Notes: a model not told the origin generated them from the sequence alone. Numbered from the stretch's first letter, positions 36,285-46,821 are shown. The stretch is DNA of 64,000 nucleotides from Bacillus sp. V3B (GCF_024494465.1 NZ_JAETXM010000002.1:62001-126000); one strand, 5' to 3'. Made by a program: numbers and translations.

Positions 36285-36299
36285 TTATAATAATTATTA
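36285..36299. promoter_or_regulatory. Per-box-like operator
   Basis: TTATAATAATTATTA matches the Per box consensus TTATAATnATTATAA at 14 of 15 positions counting n. It is 13 of 15 against a Fur box. It lies eight bases upstream of the -35 hexamer. Confidence 0.65.
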
Positions 36300-36320
36300 T
36301 TTTGACCTTATTGTAAAATT

Positions 36321-36453
36321 AAGGTTTTGCTAAACAATCTTATTGCTGCTTTAAAAGCCTTTGGTGTATACGGGCATAAGTTATTCACGGAATAAAACAC
36401 ATGCCCGCGTACACCAAAGGCCAATTTTCAGGCAAGAGCCATTAACATAACCA
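36321..36453. repeat. Family A MITE-like repeat, copy 4 (full length)
   Basis: Left AAGGTTTTGCTAAACAATC, arm CCTTTGGTGTATACGGGCAT (36359-36378), right arm ATGCCCGCGTACACCAAAGG, end TTAACATAACC. The two arms match better than in other copies. It separates the PerR-like promoter from the fabF terminator. Confidence 0.78.
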
Positions 36454-36457
36454 AAAT

Positions 36458-36488
36458 TAAAAAGCAGACCACAATTTATAGTCTGCTT
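36458..36488 (-). terminator. Terminator of fabHA-fabF
   Basis: AAGCAGAC (36462-36469) pairs with GTCTGCTT (36481-36488); on the minus strand TTTTTAATT follows. It is eight bases beyond the fabF stop. Confidence 0.85.
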
Positions 36489-36495
36489 CTGATAT

Positions 36496-37734
36496 TTAAT
36501 TATACTTTTTAAACACAATCGTTGCATTATGTCCACCAAAACCTAATGAATTACTCATGGCGGCAGTAACATCTTGCTTCCTTGCTTCATTTGGTACATA
36601 ATCCAAATCACATTCTGGATCAGATGTTACATAATTAATCGTTGGTGGGATAATTCCTTCTTTAATGGAAAGAACAGATATAATAGCTTCTATACCACCA
36701 GCCGCTCCCAATAAGTGGCCTGTCATCGATTTTGTTGAACTAATAGCCAACCTTGTTGCATGATCTGCAAAGATTTCTTTAATCGCTGCCGTTTCAAACT
36801 TGTCATTATATGCTGTGCTTGTTCCATGCGCATTAATATAATCAATTTCTTCTGGCTTTAATCCACCATCATTAATGGCCATTTTCATGGCACGAGCACC
36901 ACCTTCACCACCCGGTGCAGGTGCTGTTATATGATAAGCATCACCTGTTGAACCATAACCAACAATTTCTGCATAGATATGGGCACCACGTGCTAAAGCA
37001 TGCTCCAATTCCTCTAATACAACAATTCCTGCACCTTCTCCAAGGATAAATCCATCTCTGTCTGCATCAAATGGACGGCATGCTGTTTTGGGATCCGGGT
37101 TTGTACTAAGTGCTGTATTAGCACAAAAACCAGCAACTGACATATTTGTAATCGGTGCTTCCGCTCCACCGGTAACCATCGCAAGTGCATCACCACGCTG
37201 AATTACTTTAAAGGCGTCACCAATTGAATTTGTCCCTGTTGCACAAGCTGTTACTGTACATGAATTAACGCCTCGTGCTCCAAGGGTAATCGATACTTGT
37301 CCAGCAGCCATATCTGGAATGAGCATAGGAACAAAAAAAGGACTGACCCTACGATACCCTTTATTTAAAAAGTTTTGGTATTGGTTTTCAAATGTCTCCA
37401 TCCCGCCAATTCCAGATCCAATCCAAACCCCAACCTGTTCTGAATTTTCTTCATTTATATCAAGACCTGAATCCTTTACAGCCATAATTGAAGCAGCTAC
37501 TGCAAATTGTGCAAAGCGATCCATTTTTCGAGCATCTTTTTTCTCCATAAAATCGGTAGGGTCAAACTCCTTCACCTCTGCAGCTACTTTTGCTGGAAAA
37601 TCATCAGCATTTACTCTTGTTAATGGACCAATCCCTGATACTCCCGTAATAAGATTATTCCATGTTGTTTCTGCATCATTTCCCAGCGGTGTTACGGCAC
37701 CTACTCCGGTTACTACGACTCTGCGTTTATCCAT
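36496..37734 (-). CDS. fabF: 3-oxoacyl-[acyl-carrier-protein] synthase II
   Basis: 412 residues. The Cys-His-His triad is visible: [22 protein letters not shown] and [15 protein letters not shown]. It elongates acyl-ACP with malonyl-ACP and influences unsaturated and long-chain content. The longest frame begins four codons earlier, but the family start [10 protein letters not shown] at 37734 is preferred; AAAGGAG is 12 bases upstream. Second gene of fabHA-fabF. Confidence 0.96.
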   Translation of the reverse strand: MDKRRVVVTGVGAVTPLGNDAETTWNNLITGVSGIGPLTRVNADDFPAKVAAEVKEFDPTDFMEKKDARKMDRFAQFAVAASIMAVKDSGLDINEENSEQVGVWIGSGIGGMETFENQYQNFLNKGYRRVSPFFVPMLIPDMAAGQVSITLGARGVNSCTVTACATGTNSIGDAFKVIQRGDALAMVTGGAEAPITNMSVAGFCANTALSTNPDPKTACRPFDADRDGFILGEGAGIVVLEELEHALARGAHIYAEIVGYGSTGDAYHITAPAPGGEGGARAMKMAINDGGLKPEEIDYINAHGTSTAYNDKFETAAIKEIFADHATRLAISSTKSMTGHLLGAAGGIEAIISVLSIKEGIIPPTINYVTSDPECDLDYVPNEARKQDVTAAMSNSLGFGGHNATIVFKKYN

Positions 37735-37797
37735 CTTTTTAAACATCTCCTTTATTCTAATTCTCTATTTGAATAAGTACTTATAATTCTTTTATGC

Positions 37798-38730
37798 TTA
37801 ATTGCCCCATCGCATACAAATGGCACCCCAGGTTAGGCCACCACCGAATCCGACCATTACGACTACATCATCATCCTTGATCTTACCCGCTTCCAACTCT
37901 TCAGCCATGGCCATTGGAATGGAAGCTGATGATGTATTTCCGTACTTATGAATGGTTTTCGCCATTTTTTCTTCTGATAAACCTAAACGTTGTCTCGATG
38001 CTTCCATAATTCGAATATTGGCTTGGTGAGGAATAAGGAAATCAACATCTTCTTTTGAAAGACCCGCTTTTTCAATCACATGTACACTACTTTCAGCCAT
38101 TTGACGAACCGCAAACTTAAATACTTCCCTGCCATTCATGATGATGTATTCATCTTGATATAAATGTTTGGCTCCTGTACCATCTGCTCCAAGTTCAAAT
38201 GAAAGAATACCTCTTCCTTCAGAAACGCGTCCCATCACAACAGCACCTGCACCATCTCCAAACAATACAGCTGTGTTGCGGTCGTTCCAATCCGTGACTT
38301 TTGAAAGCTTTTCTGCACCTACAACAAGCACATACTTGTACGCATCACTTTCAATAAACTGTTTCGCCGTTATCACACCATACATAAAACCTGCACATGC
38401 AGCACTTACATCCATTGCAGCAGCATTTTTGGCTCCTAACCGTTCTTGTAACATACATGAAATCGATGGAAATGGATGATCAGGTGTGACCGTTGCAACT
38501 AAAATTAGACCAATGTCTTCAGGTTTGATCTTCGCATCTTCCAGTGCCTGAACAGCTGCTTCATAGGCCAAATCTGAAGTATCTGTGCCATCCTCAGCAA
38601 TTCGGCGTTCTTCAATTCCTGTTCTTGTTCGAATCCATTCATCATTTGTATCAACAATTTTTTCTAAATCATGGTTCGTTAATATTTTCTCAGGTAAACA
38701 TCTACCCAATCCTAATATCCCAGCGTTCAT
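37798..38730 (-). CDS. fabHA: 3-oxoacyl-[acyl-carrier-protein] synthase III
   Basis: 310 residues. [12 protein letters not shown] holds the catalytic Cys, PHQANIRI the His and [12 protein letters not shown] the Asn. It starts fatty acid synthesis by condensing acetyl- or branched acyl-CoA with malonyl-ACP, which sets iso/anteiso content in Bacillus. AGGAG and adjacent ATG ATG fix the start at 38730 or one codon earlier; the long frame to 38772 is rejected. A FapR-like site lies 74 bp upstream. Confidence 0.96.
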   Translation of the reverse strand: MNAGILGLGRCLPEKILTNHDLEKIVDTNDEWIRTRTGIEERRIAEDGTDTSDLAYEAAVQALEDAKIKPEDIGLILVATVTPDHPFPSISCMLQERLGAKNAAAMDVSAACAGFMYGVITAKQFIESDAYKYVLVVGAEKLSKVTDWNDRNTAVLFGDGAGAVVMGRVSEGRGILSFELGADGTGAKHLYQDEYIIMNGREVFKFAVRQMAESSVHVIEKAGLSKEDVDFLIPHQANIRIMEASRQRLGLSEEKMAKTIHKYGNTSSASIPMAMAEELEAGKIKDDDVVVMVGFGGGLTWGAICMRWGN

Positions 38731-38803
38731 CATGCCAACTCCTTTTTTAATTTCACACTCTATTATCGTCAAAGAACATTCTCGCTTCGTTTATTATCAA
38801 TTA

Positions 38804-38820
38804 TTATGACTTGGTACTAA
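38804..38820. promoter_or_regulatory. FapR-like operator upstream of fabHA
   Basis: TTATGACTTGGTACTAA; on the minus strand it reads TTAGTACCAAGTCATAA, with the same TTAGTACC half-site as the fabI operator. Confidence 0.7.
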
Positions 38821-38969
38821 TTTTATCAAATAATATAGACAGTTCGCAACATAATATATGAACAAGTTGAACCAGCTCACTTATTTCATCATGAAATATA
38901 AAAACGTCCACTCATTTTTTGCCTTTTTTCATATTTTATTAATAAAGATACACGGAAGGAGTTTTTGGG

Positions 38970-39311
38970 ATGAATCAAGAGGAGAAGAAAGATAGCCAGT
39001 CTTTTTATGATGAGCATGATCCATTTACATCATTCATGTTTGGTGGCAAACAAAGTATCCGAGAGGGACAGATGGAAAATCAGCAGGAATTTCTCGGTGC
39101 TAATGAATGGCTGTTTGGTAGCCAAAACAGAGATCATAACAAAAAGAATGTAGCGGAAGAAAGAAGCGAATCTACACAATTAAATCATTTATTAACTAAT
39201 GTAAACATGGAAGAACTATTAAAAAATATGGATACTATCATAAATTCAGCTTCCCAGTTTAAGCCCCTGTTGAAAAAGGTTACCCCTCTTATCGACAAAT
39301 GGATCAAATAA
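38970..39311 (+). CDS. 113-residue hydrophilic protein, unknown
   Basis: Starts with charged residues (NQEEKKDSQSFYDEHDPFTSFMFG) and ends in a helix LLKKVTPLIDKWIK, a pattern reminiscent of the YppG/YqfQ group of spore-associated proteins, but that is not certain. GGAG eight bases before the ATG supports it. It occupies the place where B. subtilis has comZ/yjzB, but it is on the other strand and is not ComZ. Terminator follows. Confidence 0.7.
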   Translation: MNQEEKKDSQSFYDEHDPFTSFMFGGKQSIREGQMENQQEFLGANEWLFGSQNRDHNKKNVAEERSESTQLNHLLTNVNMEELLKNMDTIINSASQFKPLLKKVTPLIDKWIK

Positions 39312-39324
39312 GAATAGAACTGTT

Positions 39325-39364
39325 GCTGACCCTTCGATGAATGTATTTTTTTGGGTCAGCTTTT
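39325..39364 (+). terminator. Terminator after the 113-residue protein gene
   Basis: GCTGACCC (39325-39332) and GGGTCAGC (39353-39360) with a 20-base loop, then TTTTCC. It begins 13 bases past the stop codon. Confidence 0.75.
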
Positions 39365-39392
39365 CCAAAGTAAAACTTCATTGTCTTAAATG

Positions 39393-40343
39393 TCATTGAT
39401 TAGGAAGTTGCCCTGTTTCTTTATATTTTTTAACAGCTTCATTTATCTCATCTATAAAATTTTGATTAACGATTGGACTAAATGGCCCTAGTGAGACAAC
39501 ATTATCTTGAAAATCATATGATAAATTCCCTGATTCCAAATTTCCCTTATTAAACTTTTCAGCAACCACTTCGTATAATGCATCAACATGTTGAATCGTA
39601 CTTGTTAAAACGGTATTATTGCCTAAATCTGATTGATCTGACACATAGCCAATCGCATACAATCCTTTTTCCTTTATCTTTTCAATTGCTGGCACACTAT
39701 AACGATCCCCGGCAGGATAAATGACATCAGCATCGTTTGCAATCATTTTATCAAGCAACTGAAGTGCCCTCTCCTCATCATCAAAATCATGTACATAATT
39801 GATTTCAACCTGAACTTGATCATTTTGATATTTGGCACCATCATAAAACCCCTTTATCTCTGGCTGCCATTCAAAAGCTGGGAGAATACCAATATGATTT
39901 GTTTTTGTCATATGACCTGCCATCATTCCAGCAAAAAAGCCCATCGCATAAGATTCAAAATTCAAACTAGTTACATTTGCATTTTTTGCATCACCATTAA
40001 AGGTAATAAAATGGATATCGGGGTATTTTTGTGAAATTTCGGTAAAATATTCAGCGAATTCATGACCGTGTCCAAATATCAAGTTAACTTCTTTTTGAAC
40101 AAATTCCTTTACTGCCCTTTCCACAACTGTTTGTGAATTCATACTTTCTTTATAATAAACATCAATATGATAGCGGTCTTGAATTTTTAATATGCCTCTG
40201 TACCCTTTTGTACCCCAAGCTTGATCATTAATCGTATCAGGTACTAATAGTCCAACCTTTTTCAGCCCGTCTTGATTCCCCGCTTGTCCACATGATGTCA
40301 ATAAAAAGAGAAGGCACAAAAGAAGAATCTTAAACCGTTTCAA
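39393..40343 (-). CDS. med: BMP-family lipoprotein Med (competence regulator)
   Basis: 316 residues. A lipoprotein signal with lipobox LLTSC precedes a periplasmic-binding fold of the BMP/PnrA family (VGLLVPDTINDQAWGTKGYRG; GHGHEFAEYF; GFFAGMMAGHMTKTNHIG). B. subtilis Med is in the same position between fabHA and yjaV and stimulates comK expression. Start is TTG 40341-40343 with GGGAG ten bases before. comZ, which follows med in B. subtilis, is absent. Confidence 0.87.
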   Translation of the reverse strand: MKRFKILLLCLLFLLTSCGQAGNQDGLKKVGLLVPDTINDQAWGTKGYRGILKIQDRYHIDVYYKESMNSQTVVERAVKEFVQKEVNLIFGHGHEFAEYFTEISQKYPDIHFITFNGDAKNANVTSLNFESYAMGFFAGMMAGHMTKTNHIGILPAFEWQPEIKGFYDGAKYQNDQVQVEINYVHDFDDEERALQLLDKMIANDADVIYPAGDRYSVPAIEKIKEKGLYAIGYVSDQSDLGNNTVLTSTIQHVDALYEVVAEKFNKGNLESGNLSYDFQDNVVSLGPFSPIVNQNFIDEINEAVKKYKETGQLPNQ

Positions 40344-40470
40344 TACTATGCAACTCCCTTTTGATCACTCTTTTTTGCTTTGCTGTCGTGAATCATTCTC
40401 TTTCGTTCACTTACATTTTAACCTTAAAACCCCCCTGTTGAAAGAATCTTTTTAGGATCTACTGTCTTTA

Positions 40471-41253
40471 CTACTTAAACCTTTCCAGGTGTCTTTTTTG
40501 TCTGTCAATTCCATCGTTTATTTCTTTTCCCTTTACATTTAAGACAGTTACAGTCCTACTTACCTGGATACTTTCATTATATCGGTCACTAAGTGGATCT
40601 ATTAATAACTTCATAGCTACTTTTCTCCAGTGATCCTTTATTTTACTCCTTAATAGGAACAAGTTATTTTCTTTATCCTCTAGATGAAGCATAATCGTTT
40701 TAATTGCATCTTCAATATAGAGTGCGTCTCCTTGCCATTCTCGATCATCAACATGAATAGGTAGAGTAGGATAAAGAAGTGCTTGGTGAAAGGCATGACT
40801 GGATGGTTGCCAAGGTCCATATATCGTAGGTAAAAAAAATATAGAATGATATTCCTCTTTATCTCCTTTTTGAAAAAGAAACAAATTCTGTTCAGTCTTT
40901 TCTTCACAGAAATGAATAGGCAACAATAAAGCAACACGAGATTTATTTTCAAGCGATTGTCGAGTATCTAAAAACATTTTCAGCTTATGTTCTTGTCTAT
41001 TCATATAATAACTGTAATAATCTAGAAAAATAATATCATTACTTGGCAATGCTTCTAACGAACTGAAGTACGTTTCATCCTTTTCGATAAAATTACTATT
41101 CCTTCCGATTTCTAATCGCTTTTCCTCCAAATATATATCATCATCTTCAGTTGGGAAATGGATTCCAATCACTTCAGTTCCTTGTTCAAGCAAAGACAAA
41201 CAAAGATGAAACCCGATAAACTCAAAAGCACCAATAACGATTGCCTTGTCCAT
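40471..41253 (-). CDS. NAD-dependent epimerase/dehydratase-like protein (YjaV position)
   Basis: 260 residues. The start MDKAIVIGAFEFIGFHLCLSLLEQGTEVIG is a Rossmann strand-loop-helix in which the usual GxxGxxG reads GAFEFIG. FLPTIYGPWQPSSHAF is a typical SDR C-terminal marker. The catalytic YxxxK is not clear, so it may be an inactive or divergent member. GGAGG stands 10 bases before the ATG. It follows the hydrolase gene and precedes med, where B. subtilis has yjaV. Confidence 0.72.
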   Translation of the reverse strand: MDKAIVIGAFEFIGFHLCLSLLEQGTEVIGIHFPTEDDDIYLEEKRLEIGRNSNFIEKDETYFSSLEALPSNDIIFLDYYSYYMNRQEHKLKMFLDTRQSLENKSRVALLLPIHFCEEKTEQNLFLFQKGDKEEYHSIFFLPTIYGPWQPSSHAFHQALLYPTLPIHVDDREWQGDALYIEDAIKTIMLHLEDKENNLFLLRSKIKDHWRKVAMKLLIDPLSDRYNESIQVSRTVTVLNVKGKEINDGIDRQKRHLERFK

Positions 41254-41391
41254 AAAATAAAATCCTCCCTATTTATACATGTGATCATTACCATCATCAT
41301 ATGCGCAGGGAGAATCAATTATTTCTATTTTGTAGAATCGAACATAAAGAAGAAACATCGGAACACAATATTTTCATACGTCTGAAATATA

Positions 41392-42129
41392 TCACAATAC
41401 TTCTTCATGGCTTTTAAAGAAACGAATGATTTGGTTAGCCACTTGTAACCTTTTTTCCGAAACCATGTAGCGAACTGAAATGGATGCCTTTTCATCTTCC
41501 CATTTAACCGATAATTGATTTAATAAATGGGATTGTTTATAGGCACGACTGTCTGATAAAACCTGAATAATTTTCAATGGGATCGTTGGATTTAAAGGTA
41601 GAGGAGCATCTACTTCTGCTAGCTGTTCAATTATTTTCTTTTCATCCTGCTCATACGAACAAGACAATTCTCTTACTAATTTTTTATAAAAAAATTTCCT
41701 ATCCTTTTCTAATTCAAGATGATGTCTTAAGGATAATATAGGGTTAATAAGAACCATTGATCGAATCGATGATTCCATTTGGCCTAGTAGTTTAAGTCCC
41801 ACTAACGCTCCCATGCCTTCTGCTATTATATGGATTTTATCGTTCATAATTTCTGAACGGATCATATGTTCATATAGTCGCTTTGCCAACTTCACAGCTT
41901 TATCACTTCCCCAATTTCGCCCATATAAGTTACTATAAAATATGGTATATCCAGCCTTTTGAAGCGACTTTAATAACATATCTTTCCCTTCATTTTGCAT
42001 CCAATAGCTTGTTTTTTCATCAACAAAGTGTCTCTCATCTCCAATGATAAGAATACCGAAACCTTGAGGCTGTTCAGGATAATGAATAATATTCCATTCG
42101 GTCTCCAATTGGAAGTTCCGGCTCTCCAT
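41392..42129 (-). CDS. Alpha/beta hydrolase-like protein (YjaU position)
   Basis: 245 residues. Strand-rich start (GFGILIIGDERH), a nucleophile-elbow-like position IIAEGMGALVGLKLLG near 100, where Ser is replaced (GMG), and ILSLRHHLE. With the usual Ser absent, catalytic activity is doubtful. GGAGAG precedes the ATG. Position between med/yjaV and yjzD corresponds to B. subtilis yjaU. Confidence 0.68.
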   Translation of the reverse strand: MESRNFQLETEWNIIHYPEQPQGFGILIIGDERHFVDEKTSYWMQNEGKDMLLKSLQKAGYTIFYSNLYGRNWGSDKAVKLAKRLYEHMIRSEIMNDKIHIIAEGMGALVGLKLLGQMESSIRSMVLINPILSLRHHLELEKDRKFFYKKLVRELSCSYEQDEKKIIEQLAEVDAPLPLNPTIPLKIIQVLSDSRAYKQSHLLNQLSVKWEDEKASISVRYMVSEKRLQVANQIIRFFKSHEEVL

Positions 42130-42427
42130 CGCATATCTCTCCTTTTTTATTTTTACATTTATCCGGCATTATTTGTGACCTTAAATAATCTAAACAATAA
42201 AAAATATCTCTTTCTCAATGTCTCTCTCCTTAATGTATGTAACTATAGCAAAAATGAATAGGAGTCAGCCTAGTTTGTACTATATGATTTTTACCATGCA
42301 GTGAAATCATAATTTCATTTAAAGTGGAGAAAGTAGAAAGAGAAAACCCTGAAGAATATCATGTTTATTATTCTGAATTATTGTGCTAAGATATAGAAAG
42401 ATATTGAAAAGGTTAGAGGTGAATTTT

Positions 42428-42619
42428 GTGCGCTATTTTTGGACATTGTTCTGGACGATTGCTCTTATGGAGATGCTCACTTACGTGGTAAGTTCAATGG
42501 TAGGCGATTCTTTCAATTATGTAACTGGCCTTATCCTAGGTGTGGTTGTAACAATTTTGATTTATATCCTTCCTGCCATTCTCCCAGCCCCACCAAATGA
42601 AAAAAATGGAGTCCATTAA
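42428..42619 (+). CDS. yjzD: DUF2929 membrane protein YjzD
   Basis: 63 residues. Two membrane segments (YFWTLFWTIALMEMLTYVVSSMVG and VTGLILGVVVTILIYILPAILP) and a short polar tail. This matches YjzD in length and place. Start is GTG 42428 with AGAGGTG seven bases upstream; the ATG at 42383 has no site. B. subtilis YjzD is described as a putative regulator, without detail. Terminator follows. Confidence 0.85.
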   Translation: MRYFWTLFWTIALMEMLTYVVSSMVGDSFNYVTGLILGVVVTILIYILPAILPAPPNEKNGVH

Positions 42620-42650
42620 TTGGATGGTCAAGTGAATATTGAAAGAAAGT

Positions 42651-42686
42651 AAGTCATCCTAATAGCAAGTTAGGATGACTTTTTAT
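42651..42686 (+). terminator. Terminator after yjzD
   Basis: AAGTCATCCTAA (42651-42662) pairs with TTAGGATGACTT (42670-42681), perfect 12 bp, followed by TTTATTT. It may also stop clpB from the other side. Confidence 0.92.
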
Positions 42687-42737
42687 TTGCTTTTAAGTCC
42701 ACTTTTTGTTCAACTTGATCAATTGAATTTCTAATTC

Positions 42738-45335
42738 TCAATTTACTTCTAGACCAATTTCATTATTCTCAACAACAATTTTGACTTGTTGCATTTCACG
42801 AATGTCCCCAGCTATGATGGCTCTAGCCAGCTTTGTCTCAAGCTTTCTTTGAATAAACCGTTTAAGTGGACGGGCTCCATACACCGGATCAAAGCCGTTT
42901 TCTGCAATATATTCTTTTGCTTCATCATTTATACTTAATCGAATTTGTTGTTCTGAAAGTCGATTCTGTAGTTCTTTAACAAGCTTCTTTACAATTTCTT
43001 TAATGTTTTGTAATGATAATGGTTTAAATAAAATGAGTTCATCCACTCTATTCAAAAACTCAGGTCGAAAGTGACTTCGTAATTGTCCCATAACCAGATC
43101 TCTTGTTTCTTCCTTAATTTCCTCTTCCCCTTCTTGACGATCAAGTAAAAACTGTGAACCGATATTAGATGTCATAATAATCACCGTATTTTTACAATCC
43201 ACTATTCGACCTTGCGAATCGGTTATCCTTCCATCATCAAGCATCTGCAGGAGAATATTAAAAACTTCTGGATGTGCTTTTTCAATTTCATCAAGTAAGA
43301 TGACAGAATATGGACTCCTTCTCACTGCTTCTGTGAGTTGTCCACCTTCTTCATATCCTACATATCCCGGTGGAGCTCCGATTAATCTTGATACTGCATG
43401 TTTCTCCATATATTCGGACATATCAATCCGAATGATCTGTTCTTCACTATCAAACAAACTTTGTGCCAACGCCTTGGCAAGCTCTGTTTTACCTACCCCT
43501 GTTGGTCCGAGGAAAATAAACGAACCAATTGGACGTTTTGGATCCTTGATCCCTGCTCTTGCCCTCAAAACAGCATCTGAAACAAGTTCAACCGCTTCAT
43601 TTTGTCCGATTACTCGTTCATGTAGAATACTTTCAAGACGAAGCAACTTTTCTCGTTCCCCTTCAACAAGCTTCGTCACCGGAATCCCTGTCCAACGAGC
43701 GACAATATCAGCAATCTCATCTTCTGTTACTTCTTCTCTTAACAGTCTTTCTCCTTGTTTCTCATTTACTTCTGCTTCCATCTGTTTAAGTTCTTTTTCT
43801 AAGGCTGGTATTTGACCATGTCTTAATTCGGCTGCTTTATTTAGATCATACTCATTTTCAGCCTTTTCTAATTCACGACGCCGTTTTTCAAGTAATTCAC
43901 GCTTTTCTTGTACCTTTTGAATCCCTTCTTTTTCAAGCTGCCACTTTGCTCTCATCGTATTGGCTTGGTCACGAAATTCAGCCAATTCTTTTTGTAACGT
44001 AAGGAGTCGATCTTTACTTGCTTCATCACTTTCTTTCGCTAATGCAGCCTCTTCAATTTCTAACTGCATCACTCTTCTTGTTACTTCATCCAATTCAGAT
44101 GGCATGGAGTCAATTTCTGTCCGAATCATCGCACACGCCTCATCCATTAAATCAATCGCTTTATCCGGCAAAAATCGATCCGTAATATAGCGATCAGAAA
44201 GTGTAGCAGACGCCACTAATGCCCGATCATGAATATTAACTCCATGATGAATTTCAAACCGTTCCTTCAATCCTCTTAGAATCGAAATGGTATCTTCCAC
44301 ATCAGGTTCTTGAACAAGAACTTGTTGAAAACGGCGTTCTAAAGCAGGATCTTTTTCAATATATTTCCGATGTTCATCAAGTGTGGTTGCCCCAATACAA
44401 TGAAGCTCACCACGGGCTAACATCGGTTTCAACATATTTCCTGCATCCATCGCACCTTCTGTTTTCCCTGCTCCTACAATGGTATGGAGTTCATCAATAA
44501 AAAGGAGAATTCTTCCGTTGCTTTTCTTCACTTCGTTTAAAACCGCTTTTAAGCGTTCCTCAAATTCTCCACGAAATTTTGCTCCAGCTATTAATGAACT
44601 CATATCAAGAGAGAAAATCGTCTTATCCTTCAAGCCCTCCGGAACATCTTTACGAACAATTCGATGGGCTAGCCCTTCCACAATTGCGGTTTTTCCCACA
44701 CCCGGTTCCCCGATTAAAACAGGATTATTTTTTGTTTTTCTTGATAGAATACGAATGACATGACGAATTTCACCGTCCCTGCCAATCACCGGATCTACTT
44801 TCCCTTTTTTAACTTCTGCGACTAAATCTCTTCCGTACTTCTTCAAGGCTTCGTACGTTCCTTCTGGATTTTGTGAAGTCACTCTTTGATCCCCCCTAAT
44901 CTCTTTTATTATTAATAGTAGGGTTTTTAATTTGATTCCTTTTTCCATTAACATTTTCCCCACCTCAGATGATAGGGAAACAACTGCTAACAAAATATGT
45001 TCAACGGAAAGATAATCATCATTAAATTGTTTCATGAACTTTTCTGATTCTGCCAATACTCGTTGTAATGAATTAGTGATATAAAGTTTCCCTTGCTCAA
45101 CACCACTACCAGAAACTCGTGGTTTTTTTAACAGGTTTTGTTGGAGTTCACCTTTTATTTCTACGACTTGGACATTGGCTTTCTCTAAAATAGAAGTAAT
45201 AAGGCTATCATCATCTTCGAATAATGCGAGAAATAAATGAACTTCATCCACTTCTTGATGCTCTTCTCTAATCGAAATCGATTGGGCGTTCATAATTGCT
45301 TTCTGCACTTTTTCAGTCATTTGATTAATATCCAT
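42738..45335 (-). CDS. clpB: ATP-dependent disaggregase ClpB
   Basis: 865 residues. N-terminal Clp-N repeats are followed by the first Walker A GEPGVGKT and Walker [10 protein letters not shown]. The coiled-coil M-domain ([23 protein letters not shown]) is followed by the second Walker A GPTGVGKT and [13 protein letters not shown]. There is no ClpP-binding IGF tripeptide, so it is a ClpB, not ClpC. It rescues aggregates with DnaK. B. subtilis lacks ClpB, so this gene is an extra between yjzD and yjzC. A perfect CtsR operator overlaps the leader, just before AGGAGG. Confidence 0.97.
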   Translation of the reverse strand: MDINQMTEKVQKAIMNAQSISIREEHQEVDEVHLFLALFEDDDSLITSILEKANVQVVEIKGELQQNLLKKPRVSGSGVEQGKLYITNSLQRVLAESEKFMKQFNDDYLSVEHILLAVVSLSSEVGKMLMEKGIKLKTLLLIIKEIRGDQRVTSQNPEGTYEALKKYGRDLVAEVKKGKVDPVIGRDGEIRHVIRILSRKTKNNPVLIGEPGVGKTAIVEGLAHRIVRKDVPEGLKDKTIFSLDMSSLIAGAKFRGEFEERLKAVLNEVKKSNGRILLFIDELHTIVGAGKTEGAMDAGNMLKPMLARGELHCIGATTLDEHRKYIEKDPALERRFQQVLVQEPDVEDTISILRGLKERFEIHHGVNIHDRALVASATLSDRYITDRFLPDKAIDLMDEACAMIRTEIDSMPSELDEVTRRVMQLEIEEAALAKESDEASKDRLLTLQKELAEFRDQANTMRAKWQLEKEGIQKVQEKRELLEKRRRELEKAENEYDLNKAAELRHGQIPALEKELKQMEAEVNEKQGERLLREEVTEDEIADIVARWTGIPVTKLVEGEREKLLRLESILHERVIGQNEAVELVSDAVLRARAGIKDPKRPIGSFIFLGPTGVGKTELAKALAQSLFDSEEQIIRIDMSEYMEKHAVSRLIGAPPGYVGYEEGGQLTEAVRRSPYSVILLDEIEKAHPEVFNILLQMLDDGRITDSQGRIVDCKNTVIIMTSNIGSQFLLDRQEGEEEIKEETRDLVMGQLRSHFRPEFLNRVDELILFKPLSLQNIKEIVKKLVKELQNRLSEQQIRLSINDEAKEYIAENGFDPVYGARPLKRFIQRKLETKLARAIIAGDIREMQQVKIVVENNEIGLEVN

Positions 45336-45350
45336 CATAATACCTCCTTA

Positions 45351-45367
45351 TTTGACCTTTTTTGACC
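45351..45367. promoter_or_regulatory. CtsR operator upstream of clpB
   Basis: TTTGACC-TTT-TTTGACC, i.e. on the minus strand GGTCAAA-AAA-GGTCAAA, a perfect tandem heptad with three-base spacing. It lies five bases before the AGGAGG site, so binding would block transcription or the start region. Confidence 0.92.
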
Positions 45368-45426
45368 TTTAAATTTATTATAAACCTCTTTTTCAAAAAA
45401 TAAAAGCCTTGGTATGAATGAACAAT

Positions 45427-45453
45427 AAAAGACCATCCAATTAAGGATGGCCT
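45427..45453 (-). terminator. Terminator of yjzC
   Basis: GACCATCC (45431-45438) pairs with GGATGGCC (45445-45452) with one G-U; on the minus strand TTTTATTG follows. About 38 bases after the yjzC stop codon. Confidence 0.8.
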
Positions 45454-45490
45454 TTGTCGTCAGTAAAGCCTTTCCCTGACGATATTTGTT

Positions 45491-45670
45491 TTACGGTTTT
45501 CTTTGATATGTCCAGACACGATTATGATTGGAGTTTTCCGGAAAAGCATCTCCAGCCTTCATCTTCAGTCTTTGCGGATTGTTTACATTACTACCTGTTT
45601 CACCAATTTCTATATAGATCCCATTGTTTGGTGCTTTTTGTCCAGCATGAAATTGACGATTTTGCCCCAT
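45491..45670 (-). CDS. yjzC: YjzC-family small protein
   Basis: 59 residues. The motif GQNRQFHAGQKAPNNGIYIEIGETGSNV is diagnostic of the YjzC family. GGGGG precedes ATG 45670; the upstream 18 codons of the longest frame are not used. Same place as B. subtilis yjzC, beside argF. Function unknown. Confidence 0.9.
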   Translation of the reverse strand: MGQNRQFHAGQKAPNNGIYIEIGETGSNVNNPQRLKMKAGDAFPENSNHNRVWTYQRKP

Positions 45671-45729
45671 TCTTGATCCCCCTTTATCCTTTGTCCCTTT
45701 TATTATGACTTTTTCGGGAGGCATTCATG

Positions 45730-45850
45730 TAGGGAAATTAAGGATAAAGGCTTCGCTAGCCGCAAGATAAAGAAATCTTCACACCGAACGAAGACATTCG
45801 AATGTAACGATCTTAGTCTGCGCTCCGCCTAGTCAAGCCACCTCGACATT
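45730..45850. repeat. Degenerate intergenic repeat after argF
   Basis: AAGGCTTCGCTAGCCGCAAG and GCGCTCCGCCTAGTCAAGCC lie in a 130-bp gap. These words look like the decayed GCG-rich remnants at 34473 and 27480. No terminator for argF is clear here. Confidence 0.4.
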
Positions 45851-45855
45851 TCAAA

Positions 45856-46821
45856 TTATAATAATTCTGCCAGCAGTGCTTTTTGTGCGTGTAGTCTGTT
45901 TCCGGCTTCTTGGAAAACAGCAGAGTGGCTTCCATCGATCACTTCAGCACTTACCTCTTCACCACGATGAGCTGGTAAACAATGTAAGAAAGTATAGTTG
46001 CTCTTCGCATGCTTTACAAGCTCTTCATTTACTTGATAGGTGGAAGCAAATGCTTTAAAACGAACTTCATTTTCTTCTTCTTGACCCATACTCGCCCATA
46101 CATCTGTATAAATAACATCAGCCCCATTTACCGCTTCAACTGGATCCTCTGTTATCACAATTTCAGCTCCACTTTCCTTAGCAAACTCTTCCACCATTTT
46201 CACAACTTTTTCATCAGGCTTATATCCTGTTGGTGAAGCAATTGAAATGTTGAGTCCCACTTTGGCAGCACCGATCATGAGTGAATGAGTAACATTATTA
46301 CCATCACCGATATAGGCCATTTTCAATCCTTTAAGCTCTCCTTTAAGCTCTTGAATCGTCAATAAGTCAGCCAGAATTTGACAAGGGTGGAATGTATCCG
46401 TTAATCCATTAATGACTGGAATCGTAGCATACTTCGCAAGTTCTTCTACTTTTTCATGTTCAAATGTGCGGATCATAATTCCATCCAAATATTGTGACAA
46501 TACTTGTGCTGTATCGGAAATTGGTTCGCCTCTACCAATTTGTAAATCATTGCTACTTAGAAAAAGAGCGTTCCCACCTAATTGGAGCATTCCAGCTTCA
46601 AAAGAAACACGAGTTCTTGTTGAAGACTTTTCAAATATCATCCCTAAATTCTTTCCTTTTAATGGAGTGTATTCTTCCCCTGCTAAGTGCAGTTCTTTTA
46701 TTTTTCTCGCTTTCGCTAATAACCCTAGAATTTCTTCTGAACTAAAATCAGCTAATGTTAAGAAATCCTTTCCTTTTAAATTTAGGTCTTGCTCTAAAAT
46801 GGTTGTTTCAACTGATGTCAT
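45856..46821 (-). CDS. argF: Ornithine carbamoyltransferase
   Basis: 321 residues. [13 protein letters not shown] (carbamoyl phosphate), HPCQILADL and [12 protein letters not shown] (ornithine) are complete. It makes citrulline. ATG 46821 overlaps the carB stop as ATGA, and the earlier GTG-like frame start is rejected. Last gene of argC-J-B-D-carA-carB-argF. Confidence 0.97.
   Translation of the reverse strand: MTSVETTILEQDLNLKGKDFLTLADFSSEEILGLLAKARKIKELHLAGEEYTPLKGKNLGMIFEKSSTRTRVSFEAGMLQLGGNALFLSSNDLQIGRGEPISDTAQVLSQYLDGIMIRTFEHEKVEELAKYATIPVINGLTDTFHPCQILADLLTIQELKGELKGLKMAYIGDGNNVTHSLMIGAAKVGLNISIASPTGYKPDEKVVKMVEEFAKESGAEIVITEDPVEAVNGADVIYTDVWASMGQEEENEVRFKAFASTYQVNEELVKHAKSNYTFLHCLPAHRGEEVSAEVIDGSHSAVFQEAGNRLHAQKALLAELL

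Noticed and set aside
38823-38969. comZ homologue next to med
   Set aside because: No minus-strand frame of about 60 codons fits between fabHA and the 113-residue gene, and that gene does not resemble ComZ.
43300-43815. 171-residue plus-strand frame inside clpB
   Set aside because: Antisense of well-conserved ClpB motifs; composition is that of a shadow frame.
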